From: Paramacrobiotus richtersi
Lineage: Eukaryota > Tardigrada > Eutardigrada > Parachela > Macrobiotidae
Assembly: GCA_034698045.1 (NCBI GenBank)
Contig: JAQGAU010001231.1
Coordinates: forward strand, 1-20,428
DNA: 20,428 nucleotides
Direction: 5' to 3'
Shown here: piece after piece, positions 1-9,241 of the stretch
Layout: each line of letters opens with the position of its first letter
How positions within the stretch are numbered: position 1 is the first letter of the stretch
Translations under genes and position numbers: made by a program
The notes under the pieces: generated by a model
Seen by the model: the letters and a program-made list of their open reading frames with translations, nothing else
Databases searched by the model: none
What the model was told of the DNA's origin: nothing

Positions 1-278
1 AACGCTATTTGTGTTTTGGGTACAGTTGATTCGTCCAAAGAAATGGAAGACGTGTTTTTGTTTTTTAATATGTGATTATGTAATACTGAGCAGCGTAACA
101 GTACGATATATACAGCGGAGAAAAATATTAAAGTCATTCTATACAGTAACAGTATCATTACCAGGCACCAAACCCAGGGTTTAGTGCAAACCCGAAAAAA
201 GGCCCGATTGTTAGCCAATCCAATAAATGGAGAACAAGAAGCCCTCGAGTCTTTGACTGATTTCGACGGACAAAAAAC

Positions 279-377
279 TTCATCAAAGAATGCCTCGGCG
301 AGGATCTGTTTCTCCGCGTTCGAGAGCTCCAGCAGGAGAACCGTGATCTGGAAAAACGTGTCTCCGTCCTGGAATAA
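279..377 (+). pseudogene. Short coiled-coil coding fragment, unassigned
   Basis: One + frame here encodes a leucine-zipper-like stretch (core RELQQENRDLEKRVSVLE) that ends at a TAA at 375-377. The heptad-like Leu/Val spacing and Glu/Arg/Gln content indicate a short coiled coil. Such segments occur in ORF1 proteins of non-LTR retrotransposons and in many host proteins, so no family is assigned. No start codon or upstream domain was found. The DNA after the stop has no convincing continuation, although a 176-codon open frame (184-714, starting at a non-ATG codon) overlaps in another frame. It could be a decayed transposon fragment, an exon end or chance. Confidence 0.22.
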
Positions 378-1893
378 GCTTTATAGAAAAGCTAGAGCCG
401 ATATCATGACGCTGCGAGATCCTTGGAAAACCTGCAGAAAGGCGTCGTCACCGAATGAAAATCCCCCAGTTATACAGCTACCACCGTCAGCGATGGCCGA
501 TCATAAATGGCTAGAAAATGCAAAACTCAACCGATTCTTGTATAAGAGCACTCAATCGACAGACCATTCATTTTTTGTTTGGCCACCACAAGAAAGACAA
601 TTTTTGAGTCCTGGGCACTGTATTTTGGGCGTGACAGCGCTGGCACTGCAGCATCAGAACATACCACACGTTGACTTTTGCTTTCCCACAATCAGCAGCC
701 ATTTCCTTATATGATTTTTGTACAGAGCTGTTCGCAAAGAACTATGTAGTGCATCATTCAAAGCACAGGGGTCCGATAGGTAAGAAGGCTAGGTACGGGT
801 CCGGTACATACGATTCGGTACATACGAATTGGTCACAGGTACCGAAATGGCGTTGTTACACTTTGGCGTATTCGCATTGTACATCTCGTAAAAGATATTA
901 TATCCGTCTAAATTAGTTCTATCGAGATAACATAGCAACCAAGCAGAGCTGCGCAATAAAGTGCGCGACTTTGTTACGCGCTTCACTTCGTTTTACCCCG
1001 ATGTACCTATATTAAAATATTAATTGTGCTGTAATGCAATATGAAGTGCAATACGAAGTACAGTATTCGTGCTTCTAGTACCAATTACACAATTACAATT
1101 ACTATTAACCCAGAGGTCGTCTACTTCCCGTCACAGTCGTCATATCTGGCTTAAACGTTGCATACAAAGTTAAAAACCACTAACAAGATTAAAGGAATTT
1201 TTTTAAGATTTTCAGAACATTAGTTGCTAAAAACGGTGTCGGTGCTTAAAACATCCTTTGCCGAACAGGATGATACTCTTTGCGCGTCGTTCTTACGAAG
1301 CAAAAGGAGCAGACAAGACATTGTCCACAGCATGTGCGCACAATGAGCCCGCGTGATCGCGAGAGCCGTAAAGACGGCACAGGCCGCTTTGCCTTGCTCT
1401 TATCTACCCAGAGCAAAACTTTTCGACGCCTGAAAGGTGGTTTTATCACCGACGCCATTAAAAAAACAGCGGTAAAATTAAGACACTTGATCATTTTAAT
1501 GTACAGTTAACACGCACAAAGGAAATGCATGCTCTTTTTCTTTGGCGTTCTTTTTGAATGCACTGACTGTCATTTTTCTGTGTTTTAGTCAGCCCGAAAT
1601 TCACGTAAAAGAGTGGACCGTTTGTGAAGTACTTAATCTAGTCTTTTAGCATTGGCACTAAACTGTAAAATTGTTCCAGTGAGCCATGAAGCACGATCTC
1701 CAGTATCAAAAGGATCAAAACATACACTTTTGTAACGGCTCCAGAAATGGGGAACGCTATGTAAAACCTCGGTGCTAAAGGCGCTGAGCGGGCGTTAAAA
1801 TAGTAACACGACCTACAACGAAATACCATACGTACTGTGGTAATACAACATCACACAACGTGGCACACATAGGCTTACATAGCCGACGGCCAG
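378..1893. other. No recognisable gene; short repeats only
   Basis: The open frames here are short, often lack an ATG and match nothing I know. Small structures can be seen: a 14-bp tandem pair at 802-827 and an imperfect hairpin at about 1041-1073 (arms GAAGTGCAATAC and GTATTCGTGCTTC). A frame at 1280-1510 (76 codons) begins at TTG and is not credible as a gene. Confidence 0.5.
802..827. repeat. 14-bp tandem duplication
   Basis: CGGTACATACGA occurs at 802-813 and again at 816-827, a 14-bp period. Another GGTAC lies shortly upstream and one downstream. This looks like local slippage, with no function implied. Confidence 0.6.
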
Positions 1894-2201
1894 GACAGTG
1901 CTGACAAGAGGTACACAAAGGTTCACACAGCCGCCTGTCGCGACAGTGGTCGGCAGTGGAGTGCACATACGTTAACATCGACAGCCGCGACAGTGCCCGA
2001 CAGAGCGCAGACATTTCGAAAGACCACGACAGCGCGGATGCAGAAAACTTCGACGTACACAGAGGAATACGTATCCGACAGGCCTGATAGTGCCGACAGA
2101 TAGGCATACAGTGAAAACATATGCACGGCCTCTAGATACTGACGGCAGGGACATGCCTAAGTCAGGCCGAGGGCGCGTGACATTACCGAGATGCCCGACA
2201 A
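1894..2201. repeat. Degenerate GACAG tandem array 1 (about 48-bp period)
   Basis: GACAG-type words recur at 1894, 1942, 1989, 2028, 2077, 2095, 2141 (GACGG) and 2197 (GACAA). The first intervals are 48, 47, 39 and 49 bp, which suggests an old minisatellite with a unit near 48 bp. The segment is more GC-rich than its flanks. Open frames on the reverse strand here have repetitive Cys/Leu-rich products and look like by-products of the repeat. It ends just before dispersed repeat copy 1, while the second GACAG array lies just after copy 2. Confidence 0.55.
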
Positions 2202-2261
2202 AGGGGCGCTGCACAAAACTCATTCAAAATTCGCTATAGCAAGAAACATATGAAAGCTCTT

Positions 2262-2725
2262 CATATGAGTTATGCATTATACGCCGCGCTTTCGCTTGGC
2301 CCAACGCGATGTTCTATTCGCAGTTATGTTACCCCAGCAACTCCCAACAGCCTCCAGAAACAGACCGCACACAGACAGACACGCAAGATTGCAAAACAGC
2401 GTGCGAAAATGTGAACACAACGGAAATTACAGCCAGCTGAAAACGAAAACATCGAAATAATAATCTAAATAATTCGCTGCAACAAATGCAACGAAAAATG
2501 GAACTCATAATTTGTAACTGGTTGTTATAGTGTACCAAGCACGTAAGTAATATAATTATGAAACTTAAAACTCTATGGTACGACAATAATATTAAACAAA
2601 ACAATAAATAACACGATGAAACATGATACATATGACAATAAAAAGAATACACATCCAGAACAAAATGCAATACTAAAGACGATATTAACACCTAATAATA
2701 ATGACATGATTATGTATTCTCCACA
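2262..2725. repeat. Dispersed repeat, copy 1 (about 460 bp)
   Basis: This segment aligns along its length with 3863-4335 in the same orientation. Shared landmarks include GAGTTATGCATTATAC at the left end, CGCGCTTTCGCTTG just after, TTTGTAACTGGTTGTTATA in the middle, and CACGTAA plus an A-rich AT-repetitive right end. By eye the copies differ at roughly a quarter of positions, with small indels. TGAGT starts the shared part at 2266 in this copy. A short hairpin (CATATGA/TCATATG, 2247-2267) straddles the left boundary. The two copies could be diverged LTRs of a small non-autonomous element, since 1.1 kb of unrelated sequence lies between them, or two copies of a dispersed element. No clean TG...CA ends or target duplication were established. 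Confidence 0.7.
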
Positions 2726-3862
2726 ATAATAACATGCAATAGACAAAAAATGTTAAACGATAGTAACAATAGACCCCATGATTAGAGAACATACAAATTT
2801 CACCAGCTTGTCTAGCCATTAAAAAGTTCCGGTTAAATAATTCCTCTACTTCGCGCTCGTTCCGCAGCTAGCGAGCAAAAATCAGACTGCTTTTCAGTGG
2901 ATCGATCGCGCGATCACAGTCTGTGCACCGACATTCTTAAACAGCTTGCACAGAATCAGCTTGGAGGTTTCTTCAAGAGAAGTAGTTTTATATAGGGAAA
3001 TCGGCTTCATTTTTCTGCTGCATATTGTCTGCCATTGGTCGGCTGACTGACTAGTGGACCTTTCAATAGAAAATGCAGAGGAGGCCAGCTCAGCGCATTA
3101 CCTGACCAGCCGAAAACCAGCTGTGCAACAGGTTTATGCGAAGCCGCTAGCTAGTAATTAAGAGCACAATTGCATTGTTTACTCCGTATCTAGGCCTGGA
3201 TGCCTCGCTCCTTTTAGTCAGACGGCGCAGTCGTCGTTTACCGAATTTAGCATAGATGTATACAAGCAAAACGGTGTACGGGCGGTTTTGGTTGCATTGC
3301 ACGGCTCTCACTGCACTTCGCCTTAATTCAGTGGACAGAGCAAATCGCCCTACCGACCTGTCCTGCTGACCCCCCACTGTTGACGGAATAGTCACTTGAA
3401 GAGGGTCTACCCGAGAACCACTGAATGACTCTTATCGGGGTTGTTCTGACCAGAAAGCGGCTTTAGTGACCGTTAGGCGCCAAAATATCGTCTGGAGAAT
3501 GGCAATCGAAAACAGTCTCGCTTACATGCAGCCGGAAAGGCACCTACAAGCCTTACATATAGGCTTTTCAAATTTTTAAATTTACACCTATGAATTTTTA
3601 TGATGTGATGTAGGAGTATGTAGAAGTAAGATTTAGGATATGTAGAAGTACGGGCCGAAAGACTTCCTGGGTTTCCTTCTCCTGAAGTACTTAGGTTTCC
3701 TGCAGGTGGATTAGTTGGACAGCTCCTGTCTTTACTTTTATCAGATGCGCCCCAAAACGTGACACCAGCAGACGCTCTTCGAACTGTCGGAATAATCCTG
3801 ACAGGGTCACCAAAGTACGTACTTCGTACATGTACACGCGAAGTAAATGACTGTAACCTATT
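2726..3862. other. Spacer between the two repeat copies; no gene recognised
   Basis: The sequence holds short inverted structures, such as the 12-bp palindrome GATCGCGCGATC at 2904-2915 and arms GCTCG/CGAGC near 2853-2875. Reverse-strand open frames at 3147-3395 and 3473-3865 have no recognisable domain. If the flanking repeats are LTRs, this is the internal region of a non-coding element. I saw no integrase, reverse transcriptase or gag signature. Confidence 0.45.
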
Positions 3863-4335
3863 CATGTGAGTTATGCATTATACAACGCGCTTTCGCTTGA
3901 CTCAACGCGATTTTCTATTTCCGGTCATGTTACCCTAGCAACTTCCGAAAGACTCCAGATACAGACCGTACGCAGACACACCAGATTGCAAAACAACATG
4001 CGGAAAGCGTCAACACAGCGGATAATACTTGTACAGCCAGTAACAAACGCAAACAACAACCAATTAATAATCTAATTAATTCACTGCCATAAATGTAACA
4101 AAAAACGGAACTTACAATTTGTAACTGGTTGTTATAATGTACCAAGCACGTAATAGAATCACGAATTTTAGATATCGATAATACCACAATAATGAAAAAA
4201 AATAACAACAAAGTGCAATAAAAAACATGACACATATGCTAATAAAAAGAACATACATCAAAAACAAAACGCAACATTAAAAATTATAATAAAATGTAAT
4301 AACAATAGCATGAATACATAATAATAACAAACAAT
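3863..4335. repeat. Dispersed repeat, copy 2 (about 470 bp)
   Basis: Direct-orientation partner of 2262-2725. It shares the left-end GAGTTATGCATTATAC (TGAG at 3867), the CGCGCTTTCGCTTGA block and the central TTTGTAACTGGTTGTTATAAT block, then has an A-rich right end. Both copies keep an open frame on the reverse strand over the conserved core (101 codons here, 120 in copy 1), with a shared peptide TCLVHYNNQLQI. The array of GACAG words starts directly at its right edge. Confidence 0.7.
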
Positions 4336-4571
4336 GACAGTTAACACACAAGACAGCATACGAGGGACAGTGAATATACAAAGGTCAGCAGGACAGAGGT
4401 TATACATACATTCCTGTATACACACAGCAGATGATATGTAGCGGGACAGAGCGTATACCCGTGACAGTATATAGCGGACAGTGAATATCCGAAGGTCAGT
4501 GGGACAAAGTGTTACACACATGCCAGTGCATTAATGGACAGCAGGACAAGACATCAGGGACAGAAGGACAG
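4336..4571. repeat. GACAG tandem array 2 (111-bp units)
   Basis: GACAG words fall at 4336, 4352, 4366 and 4392, and again at 4445, 4463, 4477 and 4503 (GACAA). Three of the four pairs are exactly 111 bp apart and the other is 109. Matching text around the third word (GACAGTGAATAT at 4366 and 4477, followed by AAGGTCAG) confirms a two-unit tandem repeat. A partial third unit with denser GACAG words runs to 4571. It is related in motif, but not in unit length, to the array at 1894-2201. Confidence 0.72.
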
Positions 4572-5755
4572 CTGGCGAGAGTTAGTAAGGTTGTGTTACC
4601 ATAGCGCAAACGCGCACAAAGTGCACGCTCAGGGGGTGGCAAAACGAGAGTGTTACCACGTGTGCCGCGCATTTCTTCTCAATTTATAGCTGTGCTGTGA
4701 ATATGTTCCGGCAAGCAAACTTTAATAGCGCTTTTTGGAAATTTTTGTGTCTGACTGCGGTTATAGAGAAAGACCGAAATTAAAAATCATTTTTTTGCGA
4801 TAATCCCTTTCAAAAACGTTTAATCAAAACAACGGTCTGTTGCGAGAACTATACTTCGACAAAAGGGGTTCAATACGCTACTTTTTTTACGGCGGGCATA
4901 ATATTTTACGCTTCCCCCTAATGCTTTTGCTGCACAGGAATCATATTCCTTGTGGGAGAAAATTATTGCAAGGACGAAACTGCTTCGCGATGCTACGCTT
5001 TTAGCGACTGGAAACCTTTTAAAACAGAAACACTTCGCGTTTCTTTCATCCTGAATCAATCTTACCTGCGATGAATAAAAGAAAGCGTAAAATTTGCTGT
5101 CCAGGCAAGTGCGGATTTGTGACAGTTGAACTTAATACGGTGTGGTTCTGTTGCTTCTGGTTCTGTTTCTTTCCTAACATTTGTTTCCTATTTTGTTATG
5201 CAGTTAAACTGGCTCAAGGGGTTATTCCGGTCTGTCCAGTACTGAAGAAGCCTTAATAGTGCTGAGCATCGAACTATCTATCAAGTTGCAATTTTAACCG
5301 ACAACAGCCACAGTCGCCACCCGGTAATCACAAAGATCATGAGAAACGTGAACCATGATCGACCATCGATGAGCAAAAAGGTCGCAAGGACCATAACAAC
5401 AGGCGACCACAAACACATCCTTGGTCGGCAGGTTTTTGATACACCTGTGTGTTGGTTGCCGTTCTTGCTCGATATCCTGTTCTCTAACGCTTCGGTACCC
5501 CAGTTCCCGCAACGAGCGAGTGCACTTTCCTAGTAATTTTATAACTCCACATCCTAAATCCCGAAAAACGTTGGCAACAGTTTATATTTGAACCACTCGG
5601 GCTAAAAATTCACATAATAGCTCAGACAATTTGTTTTTGTTGGGATCAAGGCCAGTTGAGCTATAGATTTTCAGTTTTTGAGAATGAAAAGTTTCAACCA
5701 AATAAAACCATTTTAGGATCGTTGCCATGTATTGATTCGGTACGTTGTTGTTCAA
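4572..5755. other. No recognisable gene
   Basis: Several short open frames occur, but none shows a family signature. The best is 5071-5256 on the + strand (61 codons, ATG start), which encodes a basic, Cys/Phe-rich peptide. Its T-rich middle, followed by TTTTGTTATGCAG, also resembles a 3' splice site. The reverse-strand frames 4820-5059 and 5294-5512 are not recognised. Confidence 0.4.
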
Positions 5756-5935
5756 GACGTTGTACTACACTTTGAACTAGCTGCTTTACGTTTTAATACA
5801 GAATATACTGCACGTTAGTACCTTTTAATAATGTGTCCGTGCTATACTACAACGTGTGGAATAATGTCTAACTACACGTCGTACTAGCTATGTACTTTAG
5901 CACTGTCGTTGTGCTACACGATATATTAATATATC
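5756..5935. repeat. Degenerate motif cluster ending in a 16-bp AT palindrome
   Basis: Related words recur: CGTTGTACTACAC, CTATACTACAACGTG, CGTCGTACTAGCT and CGTTGTGCTACAC. One of them is inverted relative to the others. The cluster ends in the perfect palindrome GATATATTAATATATC at 5920-5935. It may be a decayed inverted-repeat element or a worn minisatellite; ends and unit are unclear. Confidence 0.35.
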
Positions 5936-6860
5936 TACTACTTTATGTTACACTGCAGAGATTCTATTAAATGTGTTGAAGTACAGCAGGTTTAGCAAAT
6001 TTTATGGATTGTCACTCGGATAACGAACGTAACAAACTATAACATACTTTTGTTGGAAAAAAAGCTGTTTGTAATTACTTCAAGGGAATTTCCGAAAAAA
6101 ATCGGATCAATAAAGAAAAAATAATTCTGCTTCTACCTGGTATGTCGCAAAAATTGGCGGTGTTAGACTTCTACGGTCTCCATTATTGAGAGCACAGGTT
6201 TTGCTCTTTTGAAATATGCCAGGCTCGGCCAAATACCAGGACCCAGGTGCTGTGCGGGGTCTGTTGGTAGCAGTACAAAAGTCACGATGAATTCACGCCG
6301 CCATTTTCCACCCGGTGAAGATTGAAGGTACTCGCTGTATTCTGCCGTGCACATTAGAAGGTCGACTATTTGCGCAAAAGAAAGAGGACCCAGGATAGTA
6401 CAGTCTGTACTAAAAATGTTATCTTATGGGGAGTTTAAGCATGTGCACGTGTACACAAACATTGTCAATTCAATGCATAACGAGAATTTTTGAATTTTAA
6501 AATCCGCCAGCAGTTTCCTTTGGTACATCTAATTAAAGCTGCAATAAAATCTGAGATTTGCATGATTACCACACAGCAAGATAGGGTGTTGCACAGGATG
6601 AAATTGCCCACAAAACAAGACCAGAATTGGCCCGAACACTTTTCATCTGACCGCGAAATCATCAAGCAACTCGACCGCCAATTTTTGCGCCGCACCCGGT
6701 AGGCTGTTCAGTGGGTGCTGAAACATTTGTTGCACGACTTGTTGATACAAAGAAAACGATGAAACCGTACGCTCCAACTAATTCCTAAGTGAGCCGTGTT
6801 TTCACGAATAAGATGTACCGCCCCACCCAGCGCATTTTCTTAACAAGCCGCGGATTAGCG
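5936..6860. other. No recognisable gene
   Basis: Two modest open frames exist: 6163-6354 on the reverse strand (63 codons, ATG) and 6490-6702 on the + strand (70 codons). The + frame follows a CCGCCAG that could act as a splice acceptor, and its peptide is soluble and charged, so it might be an old exon or transposon scrap. I see no motif that supports a function. Confidence 0.35.
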
Positions 6861-7061
6861 TACGAGGAGATGTGCCTTAAGTTGATTTGCGCCATACTTT
6901 GATAAGTCTGCATAACTTGCTCATATTTCGCTAGACCTCCCTCAAAAATTTCGCTACAGACTCTCTATTTTAAGGTAATCAAATCATCTATCGTCTATAG
7001 TTTATCAAAAATCTCCCGCAGTTTGTCATACGATTATCAAAGTATGGCACATCTCCTCGTA
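6861..7061. mobile_element. MITE-like element (about 200 bp) with TA flanks
   Basis: The right end (7034-7061) is the reverse complement of the left end: TACGAGGAGATGTGCC at 6861-6876 and ATACTTTGATAA at 6894-6905. In the left arm these two blocks are separated by 17 extra bases (6877-6893) that the right arm lacks. If the outer TA on each side is the target duplication, the element is 6863-7059, 197 bp. Non-coding, with terminal inverted repeats and TA flanks, it fits a non-autonomous Tc1/mariner-type element. No transposase is nearby. Confidence 0.72.
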
Positions 7062-7563
7062 TACAATTTATCTATAGCGGTTTATCAGAAACTTTCTTTT
7101 CTGTTTTAACACAAAAAATAGTCGAAAGACTGTTTCATATCAGCCAACAACAATCCAAAAAATGACAATTTTTCCAAACTCACAAAACCTGCAGTCGCAA
7201 AGGCAAAAAACTGCGCTCGGTGGCGTAACAAGCAAGCCATAGTTTCTGTTAGGGGTGGGCGCTGTAATATGTTGTCTTCCGTGAAAACATCAGGCACATC
7301 ATGTCGCCGTCCTCGTATGATATACGTCTGGTTGTCCAATTAAAAAAAAAAGTTTCTTTTGAAAAATTAGTATGTATTTTTTGCCGTTAGGTGCTGAAGA
7401 GGTTGCGTCCTTTTTTTCGGCGAAAACACCAATGCGTCGAGTGAGATAATAGTGATAACGTAGCGCATTAATAAACGTACGTCTTAACGTACGTCTTCAA
7501 TTTCTTGAATAACGATTTAGTTTGTGAATGAATTTCGCGGTTTGACCAACTGATAAAGCACTC
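7062..7563. other. Spacer between two inverted-repeat elements; no gene recognised
   Basis: A reverse-strand open frame at 7106-7339 (77 codons) gives a plausible-looking but unrecognised peptide with a central hydrophobic segment. Its ATG is set by chance context, with no ribosome-related or splice evidence. Apart from the 12-bp duplication at 7474-7497, nothing else stands out. Confidence 0.35.
7474..7497. repeat. Exact 12-bp tandem duplication
   Basis: AACGTACGTCTT is repeated twice without a gap (7474-7485, 7486-7497). Each copy contains the palindrome ACGTACGT. It could be slippage or a footprint left near the adjacent foldback element, which starts 68 bp downstream. Confidence 0.8.
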
Positions 7564-8274
7564 TAAACTTGTAATCCAATGGTTCTTTAATCGGGTTCAC
7601 AAGTAACTGTCGCACGTTATGCTTGTGTACTGTTCAGATGGAGGCGGCCCCAAGCGTCAGAACAGCGAAATAGTGCAGTTTGTACAGCGATACACACTCA
7701 ACAACATAGTGGCTAGCAGGCGCTCTTCAAACATGACGGCGGCATGCCGGCATCGACCGTGAGCGCGCGGAAGTGTACGGTAGATCTGATCGCGCCTTGT
7801 CTCTTTGCACTGTGTGTGCGCGTCTGCCAGTATCGAACGCGGCTTTGCCGGCATGACTCATGAGTCATCATTGAGACGCGCTATTGAACGAGATGCGTGT
7901 GCATTCAAACGGCGCTTGCAAAATAGGTCCTCTCGGCATAGCCTTGCTCGGACCCATACAAAGTCTATACGCCAGGCCTAGCGGATCTACTTGGCGAGCG
8001 CATTTTTTGATCAGACGCATCGGCCCTATTCATTGAGCGGCACGCCGGTAGCCGCAGCATGCGCTTGTGCCGACGTCACGAGTCTGCACTGGGACATGTT
8101 CAGTGCTGTCGTACAACGATACAAAATACGGTTTTCAGTCTAGCACCGCTGTTTAACCTGCACACTATTTCGCTGTTCTAGCGATTAGGGCCACCTTCAT
8201 CTGAGCAATACAAGAGCTAACGTGCGACAGTTACTTGTCGAACCCGATTAAAGAACCATTGGATTACAAGTTTA
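7564..8274. mobile_element. 707-bp foldback element (long inverted repeats, TA target site)
   Basis: The left end AACTTGTAATCCAATGGTTC (from 7566) recurs inverted at the right end (to 8272). The outer 33 bp match perfectly, and after a 1-nt indel another 20 or so bp match. Similarity then continues with mismatches through about 115 bp (for example AGAACAGCGAAATAGTG near 7661 and its complement near 8165) and patchily to the centre near 7970, so the whole element is close to one large palindrome. TA lies at both outer edges (7564-7565, 8273-8274), the duplication expected of Tc1/mariner-type insertion. The interior is GC- and CpG-richer than the flanks and encodes no transposase; the 65-codon reverse frame inside is incidental. 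Confidence 0.85.
7853..7868. promoter_or_regulatory. 16-bp palindrome with two AP-1-type sites
   Basis: ATGACTCATGAGTCAT is a perfect palindrome containing TGACTCA (7854-7860) directly followed by TGAGTCA (7861-7867). Both words are the consensus bound by animal AP-1 (Fos/Jun-family bZIP) proteins. It sits off-centre inside the foldback element and is not obviously mirrored in the other arm. The sequence match is clear; activity as an enhancer is inference. Confidence 0.45.
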
Positions 8275-8569
8275 GTCAGATATAGTTCGCCTGTGCTCGC
8301 AATCGCGATAATATTGTGGAAAGGCTTAACTGGCCTAATTTACGATACTAAATTTTCTTATGAGAATTTCTAGATTTAGTTGCACGTCATAGGCGTGCTT
8401 CTTTTGACGTTTTATTTCTTGGAATGGGTGTTTTATTTTACTGAAGATGTGTTTTCTAGCAAGATTTTTGGCTGACAGTTACCGGTCCTGTAGCTTTCTT
8501 TATGTTTTCTAGTCTTTAAAAATCCTCATTTCAGTTGTATTAATTATGACATTTAATTACTTTAAACTC

Positions 8570-9080
8570 ACAAGGGTGATTTTTTGGGCTTCGAACTCAG
8601 AAAAGTCTTGAACTTTTTATGTGGACTTCTCAGCAGCCAGAACTATTTTTTCCATGTTCAGTTAGTTGTCCTGTGCAATTGGGCCTCTGGGCGGCAATTC
8701 TCGTACACAATACATGCTATGAGCAGGCATGAGATAATAATATGCTGTGCAACCATATAATTGCTTGTCAGCTTCGATTCCTTCTGACCAGTTACCGCCA
8801 CCGCTTACCATATGCACTACACATTAAAGATTGAACAATCAAAAACTAATACATGGTGAGCTGAACGGTTCCTGGACAAAAAGGACTGAAACTGGCCATG
8901 CCGTCTGGCTGCACAGAACACACAGCGTTTAGCATACATTGTCTCCGGGAAATGTCCCCCAGAGGCCCAACTGCTTCCCAGCAGCCAAAACTATTTTTTT
9001 CCATGTTCAGCTAGTTGTACTGTGCCCACATGCAAAGTTTGAGATTTTTCTGAATTTAAAGCCCAAAAAAGCTCCCTTGT
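8570..9080. mobile_element. Mosaic inverted-repeat element (A-B-C ... C'-B-A')
   Basis: Three blocks define it. Block A (8570-8624, ACAAGGG ... TTTTGGGCTT ... TCAGAAAA) is inverted at 9026-9072. Block C (about 8679-8722, TTGGGCCTCTGG ... ATACATGCTA) is inverted at about 8926-8972. Block B between them (8631-8676; CAGCAGCCA, then TTTTTTCCATGTTCAG, ending CTGTGC) recurs at 8979-9025 in the same orientation, not inverted. The element is non-coding. The arms imply a foldback/MITE-type origin, and the direct B blocks imply that B was flipped in one arm. Target duplications were not found. Confidence 0.75.
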
Positions 9081-9169
9081 CAGCACATGTAGTCCGATGT
9101 TGATATGATACTACGATATGATTGCGCATTGATTCTACATGCTTGGATTACGTTGACGTTTGGTAATGT

Positions 9170-9241
9170 TTAACAAACAACTTAGTCAAGTCGCGCACTT
9201 CACAGCAAGGCTGTGAAGTTGCTAAGTTAAAATTTTGTTAA
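9170..9241. repeat. 72-bp hairpin-forming palindrome
   Basis: Nested arms are visible: TTAACAAA (9170-9177) with TTTGTTAA (9234-9241), AACTTAG (9179-9185) with CTAAGTT (9222-9228), and an inner stem CACTTCACAGC (9196-9206) with GCTGTGAAGTTG (9210-9221) around a 3-nt loop. It could be a miniature or solo-arm remnant of a foldback element. There is no following T-run to suggest a bacterial-type terminator. Confidence 0.7.

Noticed and set aside
1246-1510. Small overlapping frames 1246-1494 (-) and 1280-1510 (+)
   Set aside because: The + frame starts at TTG, the peptides match no family, and both strands are open equally, which suggests composition.
1894-4571. CRISPR-like array reading of the GACAG repeats
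   Set aside because: Repeats are too short and irregular, spacing follows tandem units that include the spacers, and the context is eukaryotic with no cas genes.
5071-5256. 61-codon ATG frame as a small secreted or membrane protein
   Set aside because: The hydrophobic Phe/Cys part comes from a T-rich tract, with no supporting start context or homology.
8220-8272. Candidate tRNA T-arm or similar small RNA around GTCGAACCC
   Set aside because: The match belongs to the terminal inverted repeat of the foldback element, and no cloverleaf could be drawn around it.
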